The notes under the pieces were generated by a model. The model saw only the letters and a list, made by a program, of their open reading frames with translations. It was not told the DNA's origin and searched no databases. Source: Sinotaia quadrata (taxonomy: Eukaryota > Mollusca > Gastropoda > Architaenioglossa > Viviparidae). Taken from it: DNA of 64,000 bases. The stretch is from contig CM054177.1 in NCBI GenBank assembly GCA_028829895.1, positions 49,360,164 through 49,424,163 of the forward strand, given 5' to 3'. A program made the translations under genes and the position numbers. Below are positions 28,001-35,921 of this stretch, in pieces (the first letter of the stretch is position 1; each line of letters starts with the position of its first letter).

Positions 28001-29202
28001 TATTTCTAGAAATATGATGTCTTAGATGAGCATTAGTAGGTTGTTTTGTGTTGTTGTTTCAGGTATTGTTTTGCTGTTGGTTTTACACACACATGCATAT
28101 GATAGAAGCATTGAGACTGTTTTGCTTATTTATTTAATTAAATGAGATGTATATGGAGATTATTATTGTTTAATGATATTATACTAAAGAATGTGGTGCA
28201 AAGCATAATGTTTCATCATTGAAGACATGTTGGATGTTTCTCATTAGAGACATGTTGGATGTTTCTTATTAGAGACATGCTGGATGTTTCTATTAGAGAC
28301 ATGTTGGATGTTTCTCATTAGAGACATGTTGGATGTTTCTATTAGAGACATGTTGGATGTTTCTCATTAGAGTCATGTTGGATGTTTCTCATTAGAGACA
28401 TGTTGGATGTTTCTATTAGAGACATGTTGGATGTTTCTCATTAGAAACATGTTGGATGTTTCTCATTAGAGACATGTTGGATGTTTCTCATTAGAGACAT
28501 GTTGGATGTTTCTATTAGAGACATGTTGGATGTTTCTCATTAGAGACATGTTGGATGTTTCTATTAGAGACATGTTGGATGTTTCTCATTAGAGACATGT
28601 TAGATGTTTCTCATTAGAGACATGTTGGAGACATGCTGGATGTTTCTCATTAGAGATATGATGGATATTTCAGTATTAGACATTCTGGTGTTTCATTATA
28701 AGAGATTTTTGATGATTCTCATTAGAGACATGCTGGATGTTTCAGTATTAAAGTCTTGCTTTGGTATTGGGAATGCTGCTTAATTTTTGTCCTTGCTTCC
28801 AGATGTAAAATTAATTTCTTTCTTAGTCTGTTCAATATAGTGCATAGTAGAATAGTCTGTTCAATATAGTGCATAGTAGAATAGTCTGTTCATGTACTGT
28901 AGAACTCAGCAGTCAGGTATATTGTTTAATATATGCTTATAACATTTAGAACTAAAAATGTTTTAATTAATTTTAGATATATTTCACTATTAATTATTAA
29001 TTACTAAATCTAGTTGTTCTTTTTTTTATTTAGTATATACTAGTGTTATATCTAATTTTCCTTGATTTTACTTATAAACTTATAAAACATCCACAGCACA
29101 ACAGCTCATTACTTTATTTATTATTTCAAACCCTAATTGTAGAGTTTTAAAAATACTTTCACAAATATTTGCTCATTTACCAATTACATATAATTAATGT
29201 GT

Positions 29203-29255
<53 letters not shown>

Positions 29256-29979
29256 TAAAAGAAATCCCAATTCCCAATTTTTTTTTAATTTTGCTTTTTA
29301 TGAGAAAGGCAGATATTTTTAGAAAGCAAGTTGGAAAGAAGGTTCTTGCCAATATATATTATATTACTCATTTTGAAATAAAAACTAAACAGTAATTGTA
29401 ATATTGGCTTTTAACTTGTGATGCTATGGAGCTATATCACAAAATTAGAATGCATGTATTTTTCAGATATACTTTTAGTATTTAAAATAATACAACAGCA
29501 TAAAAATAACAGTTCATAGATACTTTTTTAATTTTAATTATTTTGTGATCAGAGATCATGTTTAATTTTGATTTGATAAAATATGTGAATTATTATTATA
29601 TTTGTCATTTTCAACTTTAAACTGTCATAGTTCTTAATATTGTCTAATATTGCAAATAATTAACACAAAAGGGAAGGAAAAAGAGAAAGATGCTAGTTAA
29701 AATTAAGACATTTATCTAGATATTTTATTGTTATTTTTCTTAACTGTCTTATTTCCACATTTTAAACTTACAACCCGATAGAATGAATACAATGAAATAG
29801 CCTGAATTTATAAGGGTTACATTTTTATACAAACATAAAGTTTTATGTCACATGCACATTTATGTGTATACCTTTTTTATAATACACAAAATAAAATTAT
29901 TTTTAAGGTACCTCAAAGTTCTCGAGATGTGAATGAGAACAAAGAAATTGATGCCACTGATCATCAAGAAAAATGTTGA
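936..29979 (+). CDS. Gene 1: coiled-coil / Ser-rich / polyproline protein, 5' partial, multi-exon
   Basis: I do not recognise the family. The exons join in phase: 936-1047, 1596-1738, 3266-3391, 4597-4616, 5194-5237, 7710-9509, 13654-13771 (or 13816), 16962-17379, 25101-25159 and tentatively 29908-29979. All have AG acceptors and GT donors. The first five exons encode a Glu/Lys/Gln-rich heptad coiled coil (for example QVKVLSEQLQKAKEKQEKQE). The 600-residue exon is Ser/His/Asp-rich and low complexity. The later exons contain basic and serine stretches and KKLPPPPPPKPERP, a likely SH3, WW or EVH1 ligand. No catalytic domain, membrane segment or signal peptide is visible. A cytoskeletal or scaffolding adaptor would fit this architecture, but that is inference from composition. 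The first visible exon starts with the last two bases of a codon pending, so at least one exon lies left of the window. The gene is convergent with GALK2. The internal exons are secure; the last two joins are less so. Confidence 0.75.
1048..1240. repeat. Degenerate repeat of about 80-90 bases
   Basis: Three diverged copies share a TCTTTCTTGCAG-like block, GATCTCTAGAATTGG and GCAAGAGAA. Each carries an acceptor-like AG. Confidence 0.5.
1596..1738 (+). CDS. Gene 1 exon b: coiled coil
   Basis: The exon enters in phase 0 after CATAG and leaves with two bases of a codon before GTAAGC. It encodes ESKEDVKNEMQQMRGEINKL and further heptads ending in AKDSVDS. Leu, Met and Ile recur at a/d spacing, which continues the coiled coil of the previous exon. 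Confidence 0.78.
1868..2070. repeat. Minisatellite, 48-base unit, four copies
   Basis: Units of TTTTGATGCATTGCTGATAT plus TGTA and TCATTATTGGCTA. The copies are very similar; the open frame across them is a by-product of unit length divisible by three. Confidence 0.88.
2072..2934. other. Gene 1 intron, nothing recognised
   Basis: AT-rich sequence; no splice-flanked open frame, repeat or element end seen. Confidence 0.5.
2935..3290 (+). repeat. Tandem array leading into exon c
   Basis: About seven copies of a 45-60 base unit with the core TTGATTTCTGCTGTAG then GGACCATA and CACTGACTATAG. The last copy is the actual acceptor and first bases of exon c (TCTGCTATAG/GGATCATACTGTCAGTGACT). Confidence 0.82.
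3266..3391 (+). CDS. Gene 1 exon c: coiled coil end
   Basis: The acceptor is TCTGCTATAG and the donor is TC/GTAAGT. It encodes DHTVSDLKKLVADLEQQNAL and then a Ser-rich tail, LLSSSSDHPNS. Both edges of this exon recur as degenerate tandem copies in the adjoining introns. Confidence 0.8.
3392..4216 (+). repeat. Degenerate copies of exon c 3' end and donor
   Basis: Phrases such as TCATTGAGCAG, GGCCATCTTAACTCATA and TTTGGCAGAC recur at 3440-3530 and 4100-4200. They mirror the exon c end TCATCGAGCAGTGACCATCC and its donor-proximal TAAGTTTGATAGA. The stretch between (3545-4075) shows nothing else. Confidence 0.65.
4597..4616 (+). CDS. Gene 1 exon d: 20-base micro-exon
   Basis: The acceptor is GTTTTTCAG and the donor GTGAGT. 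It completes a split Ser codon from exon c, encodes AAKVGE and leaves one base. Only this length restores frame into exon e; skipping exon d would shift the frame. An alternative donor six bases upstream (GTGAGA) would also keep the frame. Confidence 0.6.
5194..5237 (+). CDS. Gene 1 exon e
   Basis: The exon follows TTTTATGTAG and ends before GTAAGTG. Two bases complete a Lys codon, then SLKEELEEAVKSKQ in phase 0. The Leu/Val heptad pattern and Glu/Lys content match the rest of the coiled coil. Confidence 0.7.
6958..7440. repeat. Minisatellite, about 30-33 base unit
   Basis: At least a dozen units of GTTATATCTGTTTTGACTGC plus TGTTATGATACTA, five of them near-identical between 7140 and 7275. 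The long open frames over it on both strands are repeat artefacts. Confidence 0.9.
7710..9509 (+). CDS. Gene 1 exon f: 600-codon disordered exon
   Basis: This is the longest open stretch in the window: exactly 1800 bases with no stop, phase 0 at both ends, acceptor TCAATTCAG, donor CAG/GTATGC. The protein is rich in Ser, Asp, Glu, His and Leu and has no recognisable globular domain. Two internal repeat families are visible. Near residues 270-390 of the exon, SGLxxxLS / SRLKLGMS / LGLGIS-like phrases recur. Near its end (9298-9435), an 11-residue unit of the form TENSLDFMN is repeated about five times. The reading frame is open upstream to an ATG at 7650, but the stretch 7650-7709 is better explained as intron because of the good acceptor and the phase match with exon e. 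Confidence 0.85.
9298..9435 (+). repeat. Coding minisatellite, 33-base unit
   Basis: About four 33-base units, some diverged, repeat in frame inside exon f. Each encodes a version of TEN(S/F)xDFMN: two near-identical copies are followed by DFTN, DLTD and a shortened DFTA copy. Unit length is a multiple of three, so copy-number change would alter protein length without a frameshift. Confidence 0.85.
9510..10100. other. Gene 1 intron, nothing recognised
   Basis: AT-rich sequence between exon f and the next array. Confidence 0.5.
10101..10840. repeat. Tandem array, two unit types
   Basis: Two nearly identical about 87-base units (TATGTTAATCAGCCCTCTAG, CTGGCAGAAAATTTGTCCTA) pass into five to six diverged units containing TTAAACTGACAAATATTTTC and CATTGTTTGCCACTTTGTTA. 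Confidence 0.85.
10841..13439. other. Gene 1 intron, nothing recognised
   Basis: 2.6 kb of AT-rich sequence. A short (CA)n run lies at 12026-12038. No exon with phase-compatible splice sites was found. Confidence 0.45.
13440..13662 (+). repeat. Minisatellite ending inside exon g
   Basis: Eight or so units of about 26 bases, AGATCTATTTTTATCCTAG followed by TTAGAACAG. The final unit supplies the true acceptor and the first nine exon bases (TTGGGACAG). Confidence 0.88.
13654..13771 (+). CDS. Gene 1 exon g, two possible donors
   Basis: The acceptor is ATTTTTATCCTAG and the frame is LGQLQKSQPASGMFLSRSLG and onward to DSDSSQA. A donor at 13772 (AG/GTAAAG) leaves one base. A second donor at 13817 (CA/GTGAGT) also leaves one base and would add 15 residues ending GARFFH. 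Both join exon h in frame, so alternative 5' splice-site use is plausible. The exon is sandwiched between two tandem arrays that contain its own edges. Confidence 0.7.
13800..14010 (+). repeat. Tandem repeat at exon g donor
   Basis: Three units of about 65 bases with GAGTGGCCAGAGCTAGGCAA and CTTGAATAATACACTTGCC. It begins exactly at the GTGAGTACACTTG donor and the last unit again contains GAAGTGAGTAG. Confidence 0.82.
14010..14400. other. Gene 1 intron, nothing recognised
   Basis: Unique-looking sequence between arrays. Confidence 0.45.
14400..15700. repeat. Long minisatellite, about 30 then 45 base units
   Basis: From 14400 to 15210 the unit is roughly AGCCAAGTATAGTGTCAAGC then AAGAGATACATATA, with higher-order duplication of a 150-base block near 14640-14950. 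From 15320 the related unit is TATAGCCAAGAAAATACATC plus ATATGATATTAAGCAA. Confidence 0.9.
15800..15995. repeat. Degenerate repeat of about 60 bases
   Basis: Four copies of TTCTGGCATTATTGCTTTT-like and TTTTATGCTAGTGGT-like blocks. Confidence 0.6.
15996..16961. other. Gene 1 intron, nothing recognised
   Basis: Very AT-rich, ending in a T-rich polypyrimidine tract before exon h. Confidence 0.5.
16962..17379 (+). CDS. Gene 1 exon h: polyproline exon
   Basis: The acceptor TTTTCTTTCAG follows a long T run; the donor is AA/GTAAGT. It encodes VPEKTGTESSNRLQSLISKY and then a basic Ser-rich stretch, the tract KKLPPPPPPKPERPFVRSLS, and an acidic end DSQEQNDITSLIQ. The proline tract resembles SH3 or EVH1 ligands. 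The base composition is clearly less AT-rich than the flanks. The open frame extends upstream to 16733, but that part is probably intron. Confidence 0.88.
17530..17690. repeat. Duplicated block in intron after exon h
   Basis: ATTGCCATTCCATAATGGC and AACTAGTTTTGGTTTTCCAT with ATGTTATTTA appear twice, about 80 bases apart. Confidence 0.75.
17730..18170. repeat. Minisatellite, about 42-55 base unit
   Basis: About eight diverged copies of CAGTTAAGCCTGTATATTTA then ACTATACCAAACCT. Confidence 0.85.
18171..19089. other. Gene 1 intron, nothing recognised
   Basis: AT-rich; a short GATT run sits at 18185-18201. Confidence 0.45.
19090..19760. repeat. CACCATAT / CATCACACCA low-complexity array
   Basis: Units of CTACTGCAACACACCATATC and ATATAATATCACTACACC repeat to about 19440, then a looser CATCACACCACAAATGCC repeat. 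The His/Ser/Thr-rich open frames here are artefacts of repeat phase. Confidence 0.85.
19761..20980. other. Gene 1 intron, nothing recognised
   Basis: AT-rich. No exon supported. Confidence 0.4.
20981..21270. repeat. Degenerate repeat with GATAACTGATAAATTA core
   Basis: Six or so loose copies of ACCATTCAGAT and AAGATAACTG-like blocks, 35-45 bases apart. Confidence 0.5.
21380..21665. repeat. C-rich minisatellite, about 42-base unit
   Basis: Seven copies of CATGCCTAGACAGGTGTAGA then CTTGCCCCCAGTCACACCCACT. This is one of the least AT-rich segments of the introns. Confidence 0.9.
21666..23439. other. Gene 1 intron; contains one unassigned open frame
   Basis: Mostly AT-rich. A less AT-rich island at 21916-22179 has an 87-codon open frame on the minus strand that I cannot assign. 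A GT/GC-repeat lies at 23108-23130. Confidence 0.4.
23440..23615. repeat. Tandem repeat, about 65-base unit, three copies
   Basis: Copies of ATAGTTAAGACTGTTGACAC and CAATCTCTGTTCT followed by TTTTATGTAAT. Confidence 0.75.
23616..25100. other. Gene 1 intron, nothing recognised
   Basis: Extremely AT-rich until about 24950; then a C/T-rich tract leads to the exon i acceptor. Confidence 0.5.
25101..25159 (+). CDS. Gene 1 exon i (probable)
   Basis: A strong pyrimidine-rich acceptor (CCATTCACTTGCAG) opens a frame in phase with exon h: K, then KPASTTPNPMLSIHPPKIT, ending one base before GTAAGA. If that donor is not used, the frame runs 14 codons further to a TGA at 25198-25200, making this the terminal exon. 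The intron from exon h is 7.7 kb, so an unseen exon between them is possible. Confidence 0.5.
25450..25865. repeat. Minisatellite, about 66-base unit, left part
   Basis: Units of TATTATTTACCATTACAGTA then TGCAGGATGGGGCAGA and TAAGTACCTTATGTAAGCTA. The same array resumes at 27399, so the element between them is an insertion. Confidence 0.88.
25866..27398. mobile_element. Probable solo LTR (1533 bp) with 5-bp target duplication
   Basis: The segment begins TGTGACACC and ends CTCCACA (TG...CA form). It is flanked on both sides by TTACC (25861-25865 and 27399-27403), inside a minisatellite whose unit contains that sequence. No gag or pol reading frame is present. Terminal dinucleotides, a 5-bp duplication and lack of coding capacity fit a solo long terminal repeat. 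Partial relatives occur at 62025 and 37640-38223. An LTR of 1.5 kb is long, so a non-autonomous LTR-type element is an alternative. Confidence 0.65.
27399..27650. repeat. Minisatellite, about 66-base unit, right part
   Basis: Three to four further units of TATGTGGGATGGAACACTAG and TAAGTATCTTATGTATG, the continuation of the array at 25450. Confidence 0.88.
27651..28215. other. Gene 1 intron, nothing recognised
   Basis: AT-rich sequence between arrays. Confidence 0.45.
28216..28760. repeat. Minisatellite, 22-25 base unit, over 20 copies
   Basis: Units of GACATGTTGGATGTTTC then TCATTAGA or TATTAGA. The 22- and 25-base variants alternate in a near-regular order, suggesting higher-order duplication of unit pairs. 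Confidence 0.92.
28761..29907. other. Gene 1 intron with a CA microsatellite
   Basis: AT-rich. A pure (CA)n run of about 50 bases lies at 29203-29253. A 30-base block containing ATAGTCTGTTCAATATAGTG is duplicated at 28826-28885. Confidence 0.6.
29203..29253. repeat. (CA)n microsatellite
   Basis: About 25 uninterrupted CA dinucleotides. Confidence 0.97.
29908..29979 (+). CDS. Gene 1 possible terminal exon
   Basis: After TTATTTTTAAG a frame reads VPQSSRDVNENKEIDATDHQ, then EKC and TGA. The phase does not match exon i ended at 25159 (one base left over), so either an intermediate exon is missing from this model or the acceptor is a few bases away. The long AT-rich tract with AATAAA signals downstream supports a 3' end here. 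Confidence 0.4.
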   Translation, partial: VPQSSRDVNENKEIDATDHQEKC

Positions 29980-32854
29980 GACATTTGGCCAGCACACAAA
30001 GTATCACACCAACTCACTGCAATGAATGTATTTCAAATCAATGATTTTATAAATAAAAGTAGAATACTGCAATATCCATATTATACATTCTCTTTTATGG
30101 ACAAAGAATAGAAAAAAAATATTCTTAAATATTTTTACAGACAAATTATGAACATTTTATTTTACAAAAGTGCATTAAAAAAATTATGAATATGGGGGAG
30201 TGGGGTGTTTGTGTGTGTGCGTGTGTGTGTGGGGTAAATAATGTTTGTAATATGAGTTTATTTATCATTGTTTATCTTTGATCATTTCAAAATTATTTAT
30301 TTGAAGACAATTCACTCTCATTTTGAAGGAAATCACAAAGTAAGAATTTATCATAAAATTAACATGCATCTTTCAGTCATTAGAAACTTTAGTTTGTTTA
30401 TTATTTTCAGCTGTAGAATAAAATTCTTAGCATTAAAATATAATTTTTTTAAAAGTTATACTGTATTATTAAAATGTACATACTTGTATCAAAAGTGTTA
30501 TTATTGAAAATATAAGTTTGCAATTTCAATATATAACTTAAGATTTCTAAAATAATTAAGAGCTATGATAATGGCTAATAAGATAAAAATCCAATTGTAT
30601 ACTGCATGTTTGATTGTGTTTATAAATGGAAAAAGAACATGGGATGATTCATTCATATGATGTGACATATATAATAGATGTAAATTTAATGGAGATATAA
30701 ACAATGAAAATACATTCCTTATCTACATATTGCATTATTACTATTTAAAATTTATTACCATATTCTCTTTAACTACAGAAAAGTAAGTTTTGTGTTAGTG
30801 AACAGTTACATTAGTCTTAAATAGACTAAAACCACACAGCTAATTTTAATTTTCTTCAAATCAACTATACTACATTTGAAAGTTCACCCCAAAAGTACAA
30901 GTTTTTTTGTTTTTTTTAAATCTTATTTTTTTTCCCTTTATGATTTGTTAAAATAAAAAATAGCCCAATAATAAAAGACAAAAAAATTATGTGTCTTTAT
31001 ACTTTGTTAACATAAGGAGCATCCAAGCAGTTACAAAAATAAAATTAACATGAGTTTAATAATAACAAGCAGTTTTTAAATAATCATATGACTTTAAAAA
31101 AAACATTAAATAGTATCTTGGTTTTATTTTCATAGAAATTTTATTAATTTAAAGCAAAACATATAAATAATCTAAGACAAATGAATGCCTAGCTAAGTTT
31201 CATTATCAATCTGTATACTTGTTTACAGAAAGTTAAAGAATATAATTATAGTATCTATTTCTGAATTCAAAATCAAACCTTGCAATTCAGATAAGTGTTT
31301 TTTTTTATTTTTTATTTCACAATAAGTTTACACATTTTCAGTATTCATCAGTCAATGTGATAGTATTATATTATCCTGATAAAGGTTCTGTATTTAGCCA
31401 AAACTCAACTCATAACTTTTATCCCATAATATTTGTAAAATGTTTAGAATTTGCATGTTCCATTATTATAAATATTAGTAGTTAGTGATTGTAACAAATA
31501 TATTTTGTATTTGATTCTTTTCTAATCAAGCATTGTTCTCATCTCATCTATCAATCCGTCCACTGGACAACTGTGTCCATACTTTTACTTAATACATATA
31601 TCTTTACATATTTGCATCTTTTATCAGTCTAAACAAATATTTCAATATTTTTACTTTGAATACATATATTTAACAATTTTGTATTTAACAATGTTGCAGT
31701 CATGTCATTACTTTTGTAATGAAAAAGTTGTATTAATATATTAATGGTCTTAACATAGCAGCTTTTCTGTGATCATTTTAAGTTTGATTATAGTGTTTTT
31801 CATTTGCTATATATTTGTACATATTTATTCAAATTTGTACAACCAAAAGAAAACTAGAAAGTTATATACATTATTATAATCACCATATATATTTATAATG
31901 TATTACATTAATATATATTTATTTAAATGTTTTATACATTAATTTTGATATTGCCAAAATGTGCCAATTCATTCCTGCAGTCCTTTGTAAATAAAACAAA
32001 CATTAGGATAGTGGAATACAAAGAAATTAAGGGTATAATGTATAGGGTAGGTCCACAAAACATGCAATATCTATTGCAATCAGTAGATTCTCCACTTGAA
32101 CTGGCTAATTAGCAAGATAATACAGGCCCTAGAGACTAGTTTTATCACAGTCTTATAAGTATGTTTTCCATCTTTTAAAGCATGTGGCTTTATTTTTTAT
32201 CATTATTAATTTACAACTATATTGAGTTTTCTGGTGCAAATTCCTGTTATTTTTTTAGAAAACCTGTTTAAAACTGGATTATTGCTAGCCTTAGTAAAGA
32301 CTTTGTTGGATATTTTTATAAATTTAGAAGTTACAAAATTTACAGTGCTTTTTAATACAAACTAATGAGTGCACAGTCAAACACAACATTTTCTTTCAAT
32401 TCATTAATTTTCTGATATGTTGAGCGATGCATAAAAATGGCAATTCATGTATAATTAGTAATTGCAGGGGGTATATTTCAGTTGTTTGCAATAGTCAACA
32501 TGCTTTCTAAATGGACAGATTTTGTCTAAGGAGCTGATGCAGTTGATGTTTTTTCCAGTTTCCACAAAAATAATTGCAGACATAACATCTCTTGAATCCG
32601 ATGATGTTGGATTTTGCCTATTATGTGGCACAGAATGATTGTGTGTATTTTCAGTTTGTTTTAAAAAAGTGTATTATTTCACTGTTTTCACTTCTTAAAG
32701 CAGCAGAGATTTAGTTACCAATAAGAATAACAACTTTTTCAGAAATGTCATCCTTTGTACATTCAGTGGATTATCATTTTTTTTGCTTAATCTTAATGGT
32801 GATGTGGACAAAGAGAGACACCACTGCACACAATGGTTTGAGTGTGTGTGTGTA

Positions 32855-32860
32855 AATAAA
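32855..32860 (+). terminator. Poly(A) signal candidate 1
   Basis: AATAAA lies just after a (TG)n stretch, at the end of the gene 1 3' region. Confidence 0.4.
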
Positions 32861-32951
32861 GCTTTTTGGTTGAAAGCAGTTTTGACCTCTATGGCATCCT
32901 TTTAGCATAGTGCTGAATGTCATTTTAATGAAAATGTGTTATTTTTATGGA

Positions 32952-32957
32952 AATAAA
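32952..32957 (+). terminator. Poly(A) signal candidate 2
   Basis: AATAAA is followed within about 20 bases by TGCATGTGCCTGT, a GU-rich downstream element. This is the better candidate for the end of gene 1. Confidence 0.45.
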
Positions 32958-32975
32958 GTTATTTTTTGGAATATG

Positions 32976-33534
32976 CATGTGCCTGTAATTTCTCGTATTA
33001 AAAAAAAAATGTAATCCTGTCTATTAGAACAATATTTACAATATTTCCAAAGCTCAATAACAAATACGCTGAAAAAATGTTTAGAAAATTCTTACCTGAA
33101 TTTCTAATATAATTTTCTATTAATAAATCCCATTTTCGTCAGCTCATATTTAATTAATTATTGATGAATAATTTAGCATTAACAGCAAAATTTATTGCGC
33201 AATGAAGAAAGACATACTAAAATATTTCTTGTATTATATTTCAACTGATATTCAGTACATGTATATGCATCTTACAACCGGATAGCTATCATAAATCAGT
33301 TGATATTATTTATTTTTCTGGTTTAAGAACTGTTGCTCATTTAGAACAATGATAGATTGGTATTTGATTTTAAATTTATAGGTTTTGAATATATATACAC
33401 CCTTTCTATGGTCTAAAAGTGATATTGAAGCAAACAAAACTGCCCTCAGTGTAAAATTACATGTACCTCATCAGTATGCAACATATTCTAAATTAATAGT
33501 TTCTGCTTTGGATAGTTTCTAGCAACCAAGTTGC
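32976..33534. other. Intergenic, convergent gap
   Basis: AT-rich; nothing recognised. Confidence 0.45.
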
Positions 33535-33738
33535 CTAAACATTCAGTATATGTGTTATGCCTTCTACTATTGACAGGATTTTTGAGTCAGAGGTAATAAG
33601 TCCACATTTAACCACACAGTACCGTACTGCTTCATCGATTCTCAAGCCACTCAGTAACGTACCAGTGAATATAATCTGCCTATCTTCATTTCCTAAAATC
33701 ATTTTCCACTTTGAGAGAATTGTTTCTACTGTCAGCAA
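33535..33738 (-). pseudogene. Unassigned 67-codon open frame, possible coding relic
   Basis: On the minus strand an open frame reads MLTVETILSKWKMILGNEDR, then QIIFTGTLLSGLRIDEAVRY and CVVKCGLI, ending in TAG. Its composition is less AT-rich than the flanks and it alternates hydrophobic and charged residues like a real protein. Neither promoter nor splice partners are evident and I recognise no family. It may be a remnant of a mobile element or a lost gene, or chance. Confidence 0.25.
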
Positions 33739-33789
33739 GCTGATTTCTATTCAAACATGTTTTGTTTATGTCTGTGCCACTGACACATA

Positions 33790-34126
33790 ATCCATTAGTT
33801 AGTATTTGTGATCCATTAGCATCTAGTGTTTTTCGACCCATTAGATAGTGTTTGTGATCCATTAGCTATAGTGCTTTTGATGCATCACTCTAGTGTCTGT
33901 GATCATTAGCTATAGCGTTTTTGATCCATTAGCTTTAGTGTTTTTGATCCATTAGCTATAGTGTTTTTGATCCATTAGCTATAGTGTTTTTGATCATAGC
34001 TATAGTGTTTTTAATCCATTAGCTTTCGTGTTTTTGATCCATTAGCTATAGTGTTTTTGATCATAGCTATAGTGTTTTTAATCCATTAGCTTTAGTGTTT
34101 TTGATCCATTAGCTATAGTGTTTGTG
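33790..34126. repeat. Minisatellite, about 23-base unit
   Basis: Twelve to fifteen copies of GATCCATTAGCTATAGTGTT then TTT. Some copies lack CCAT(T). Confidence 0.92.
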
Positions 34127-35716
34127 CTTGCTTCACCCCTCATCTTTTCACCCCTGATCAGGACACGGGCCAACTATGTTCTCTCCAGATTATGGAGCAC
34201 ATGCACTTTATTAACTGCCAAAGAATGTTGCATAAATGCAATAATAGCACTCAAAACAAAAAAGACATGCAGAGATTTCAAGTTTATTTTAGGTTTTTTA
34301 CTTTATGGTCAGAATGCAATATATATTTCAGAATTATATATAAACAGTGATAACAATGCTGCACATTTGTAATAACAACACTTGGGTAAAATACAAAAAT
34401 GAAATGCATTAAAGATCTCTCAATTATGTTTGGAGAGTGATAAATATATACAAATACATGTACATTTAAATGTGTGTGTGTGTGTATGTGTAAATATGAC
34501 AAATAAATTACTTTCTGAGAACACAAAAACAATTAATTAAAGTTGGATTTCTAAGAAATATAGATAAAAATTGCCATTGTAATTTTAAATTATGAAGTGA
34601 AAAAACACATTAATATTGAAACAAAAAATAAAAACAAAAATTTAGTTCCCAAAACAACCCAAACCATGAAAGTTCCCTTTATTAAGGTGGAGGTTGGTCT
34701 GTGTGGAGTGGTGAATAGATGATAGATCAAACAATATTTCAGAACTGTTTGCTTTTATGTTTCAACTTAGTCATTTCTGGACAGTTATCCAGATTTTTTT
34801 TGTTGAAAGTTGTGCAAATTTTAAGCCATAATTTATAAAATAGTATGTCAGGTCCATATTTCCCAAAATAAAATAAATGCAAATTGTAAATACTAAATAG
34901 TCAAGCCCTTTCTAGCTGGTTTTAAACAACTGAGTGATAGAAATGCTGAAAGAGATAACAAACTGTTTTAATAAAATAAAAAATATCAAATTCAAACACA
35001 TTTAAAATACATTAGAAATTTGTTTGGTCATGTTTTGCTTGTTACCAGAAAAGATGAGCTCCCCTCAATTGTAATGTAGATTAATGTGTTTAGTAACTGA
35101 AAATAAAGAAAGGAATCACCACCAAAGATTCAAATCAATATGCCCTGAAAATGACATAAAAAAAAAAACTCTTCTCCAAATCAACTCATTCCATTGTATT
35201 CAATACATGAAGCGGGGTAAAAGAAAGGTAATGGTGGTATGCTTACTGCTGCAGTACTGAAATTAAAGTTGCAGATGACAGTTCCTTTTTTAAAATTATC
35301 CTCTTTACTGTGCTGCAATGTATATCCATCTGTGTGGATCTTGTTATTAATGCTTATTTCTTAAGCTAACAGCTTTACAAACATATCAAGACAAAACTTA
35401 ATAAGTGTGATGGACCAGAGCAAATTAATCTGAGAACTGAGCTGTTTAGCTAAATACAACAGATTGACAAACAAAACTAAAACCAAAACAACAAAACAAA
35501 ACAAAGCATGATGTTCTTCAAACCAAATCAAACCATTCCACTATCTGTAATCTTGCATGTAGGCAAGTACCAATAGAAAAAAAAATTGACATATCCTCAT
35601 TTATCATTAAGTAGGTATGAAAATAATATTAAAATCCAGTTACCATTCAATTTTTATACCATGTATGAAATATAGATCAGCATTAATAGATTCATAATGT
35701 TTTAAAGCGTGCAGCC
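34127..35716. other. Intergenic / GALK2 3' region
   Basis: AT-rich. The GALK2 3' UTR must start at 35716 and run leftwards; no single poly(A) signal stands out. A short (TG)n lies at 34471-34486. At 34127-34210 there is a more GC-rich unexplained stretch. Confidence 0.4.
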
Positions 35717-35921
35717 TCAACTTATGTAGACTGCTGCACCACCTCCTGGTTCAGTTCCAAATAGAGCCTCTTTGATAAGTAGGGCTTTTTTCGGGTCTGG
35801 CAGGTAATAGCGATCACGGACTGTGGTCAGAAGAGATAGAACATCTGAAGACTTTACCAAAGATACAGCACAACCACCCCACCCTGCTCCAGTCATTCTT
35901 GACCCGATTGCTCCAGCATCT
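35717..35921 (-). CDS. GALK2: GALK2 exon 9, terminal
   Basis: Encodes [20 protein letters not shown] through [11 protein letters not shown] and TGA (35719-35717). The GTEPGGGA ending matches the conserved C terminus of the family. Confidence 0.96.

Larger units (their letters stand above)
29980..32975 (+). other. Probable 3' UTR of gene 1
   Basis: About 3 kb of AT-rich sequence follow the putative stop. No further exon with convincing splice sites was seen. It holds a short GT-rich stretch near 30210 and ends with two AATAAA motifs. The UTR assignment is inference. Confidence 0.4.

Noticed and set aside
28216..28760. Possible CRISPR-like array (regular 22-25 base units)
   Set aside because: Units are contiguous with no unique spacers, in a spliced eukaryotic gene; it is a minisatellite.
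30200..30240. GT-rich stretch as a possible Z-DNA or promoter element
   Set aside because: It is a short imperfect repeat within the probable 3' UTR with nothing else to support a function.
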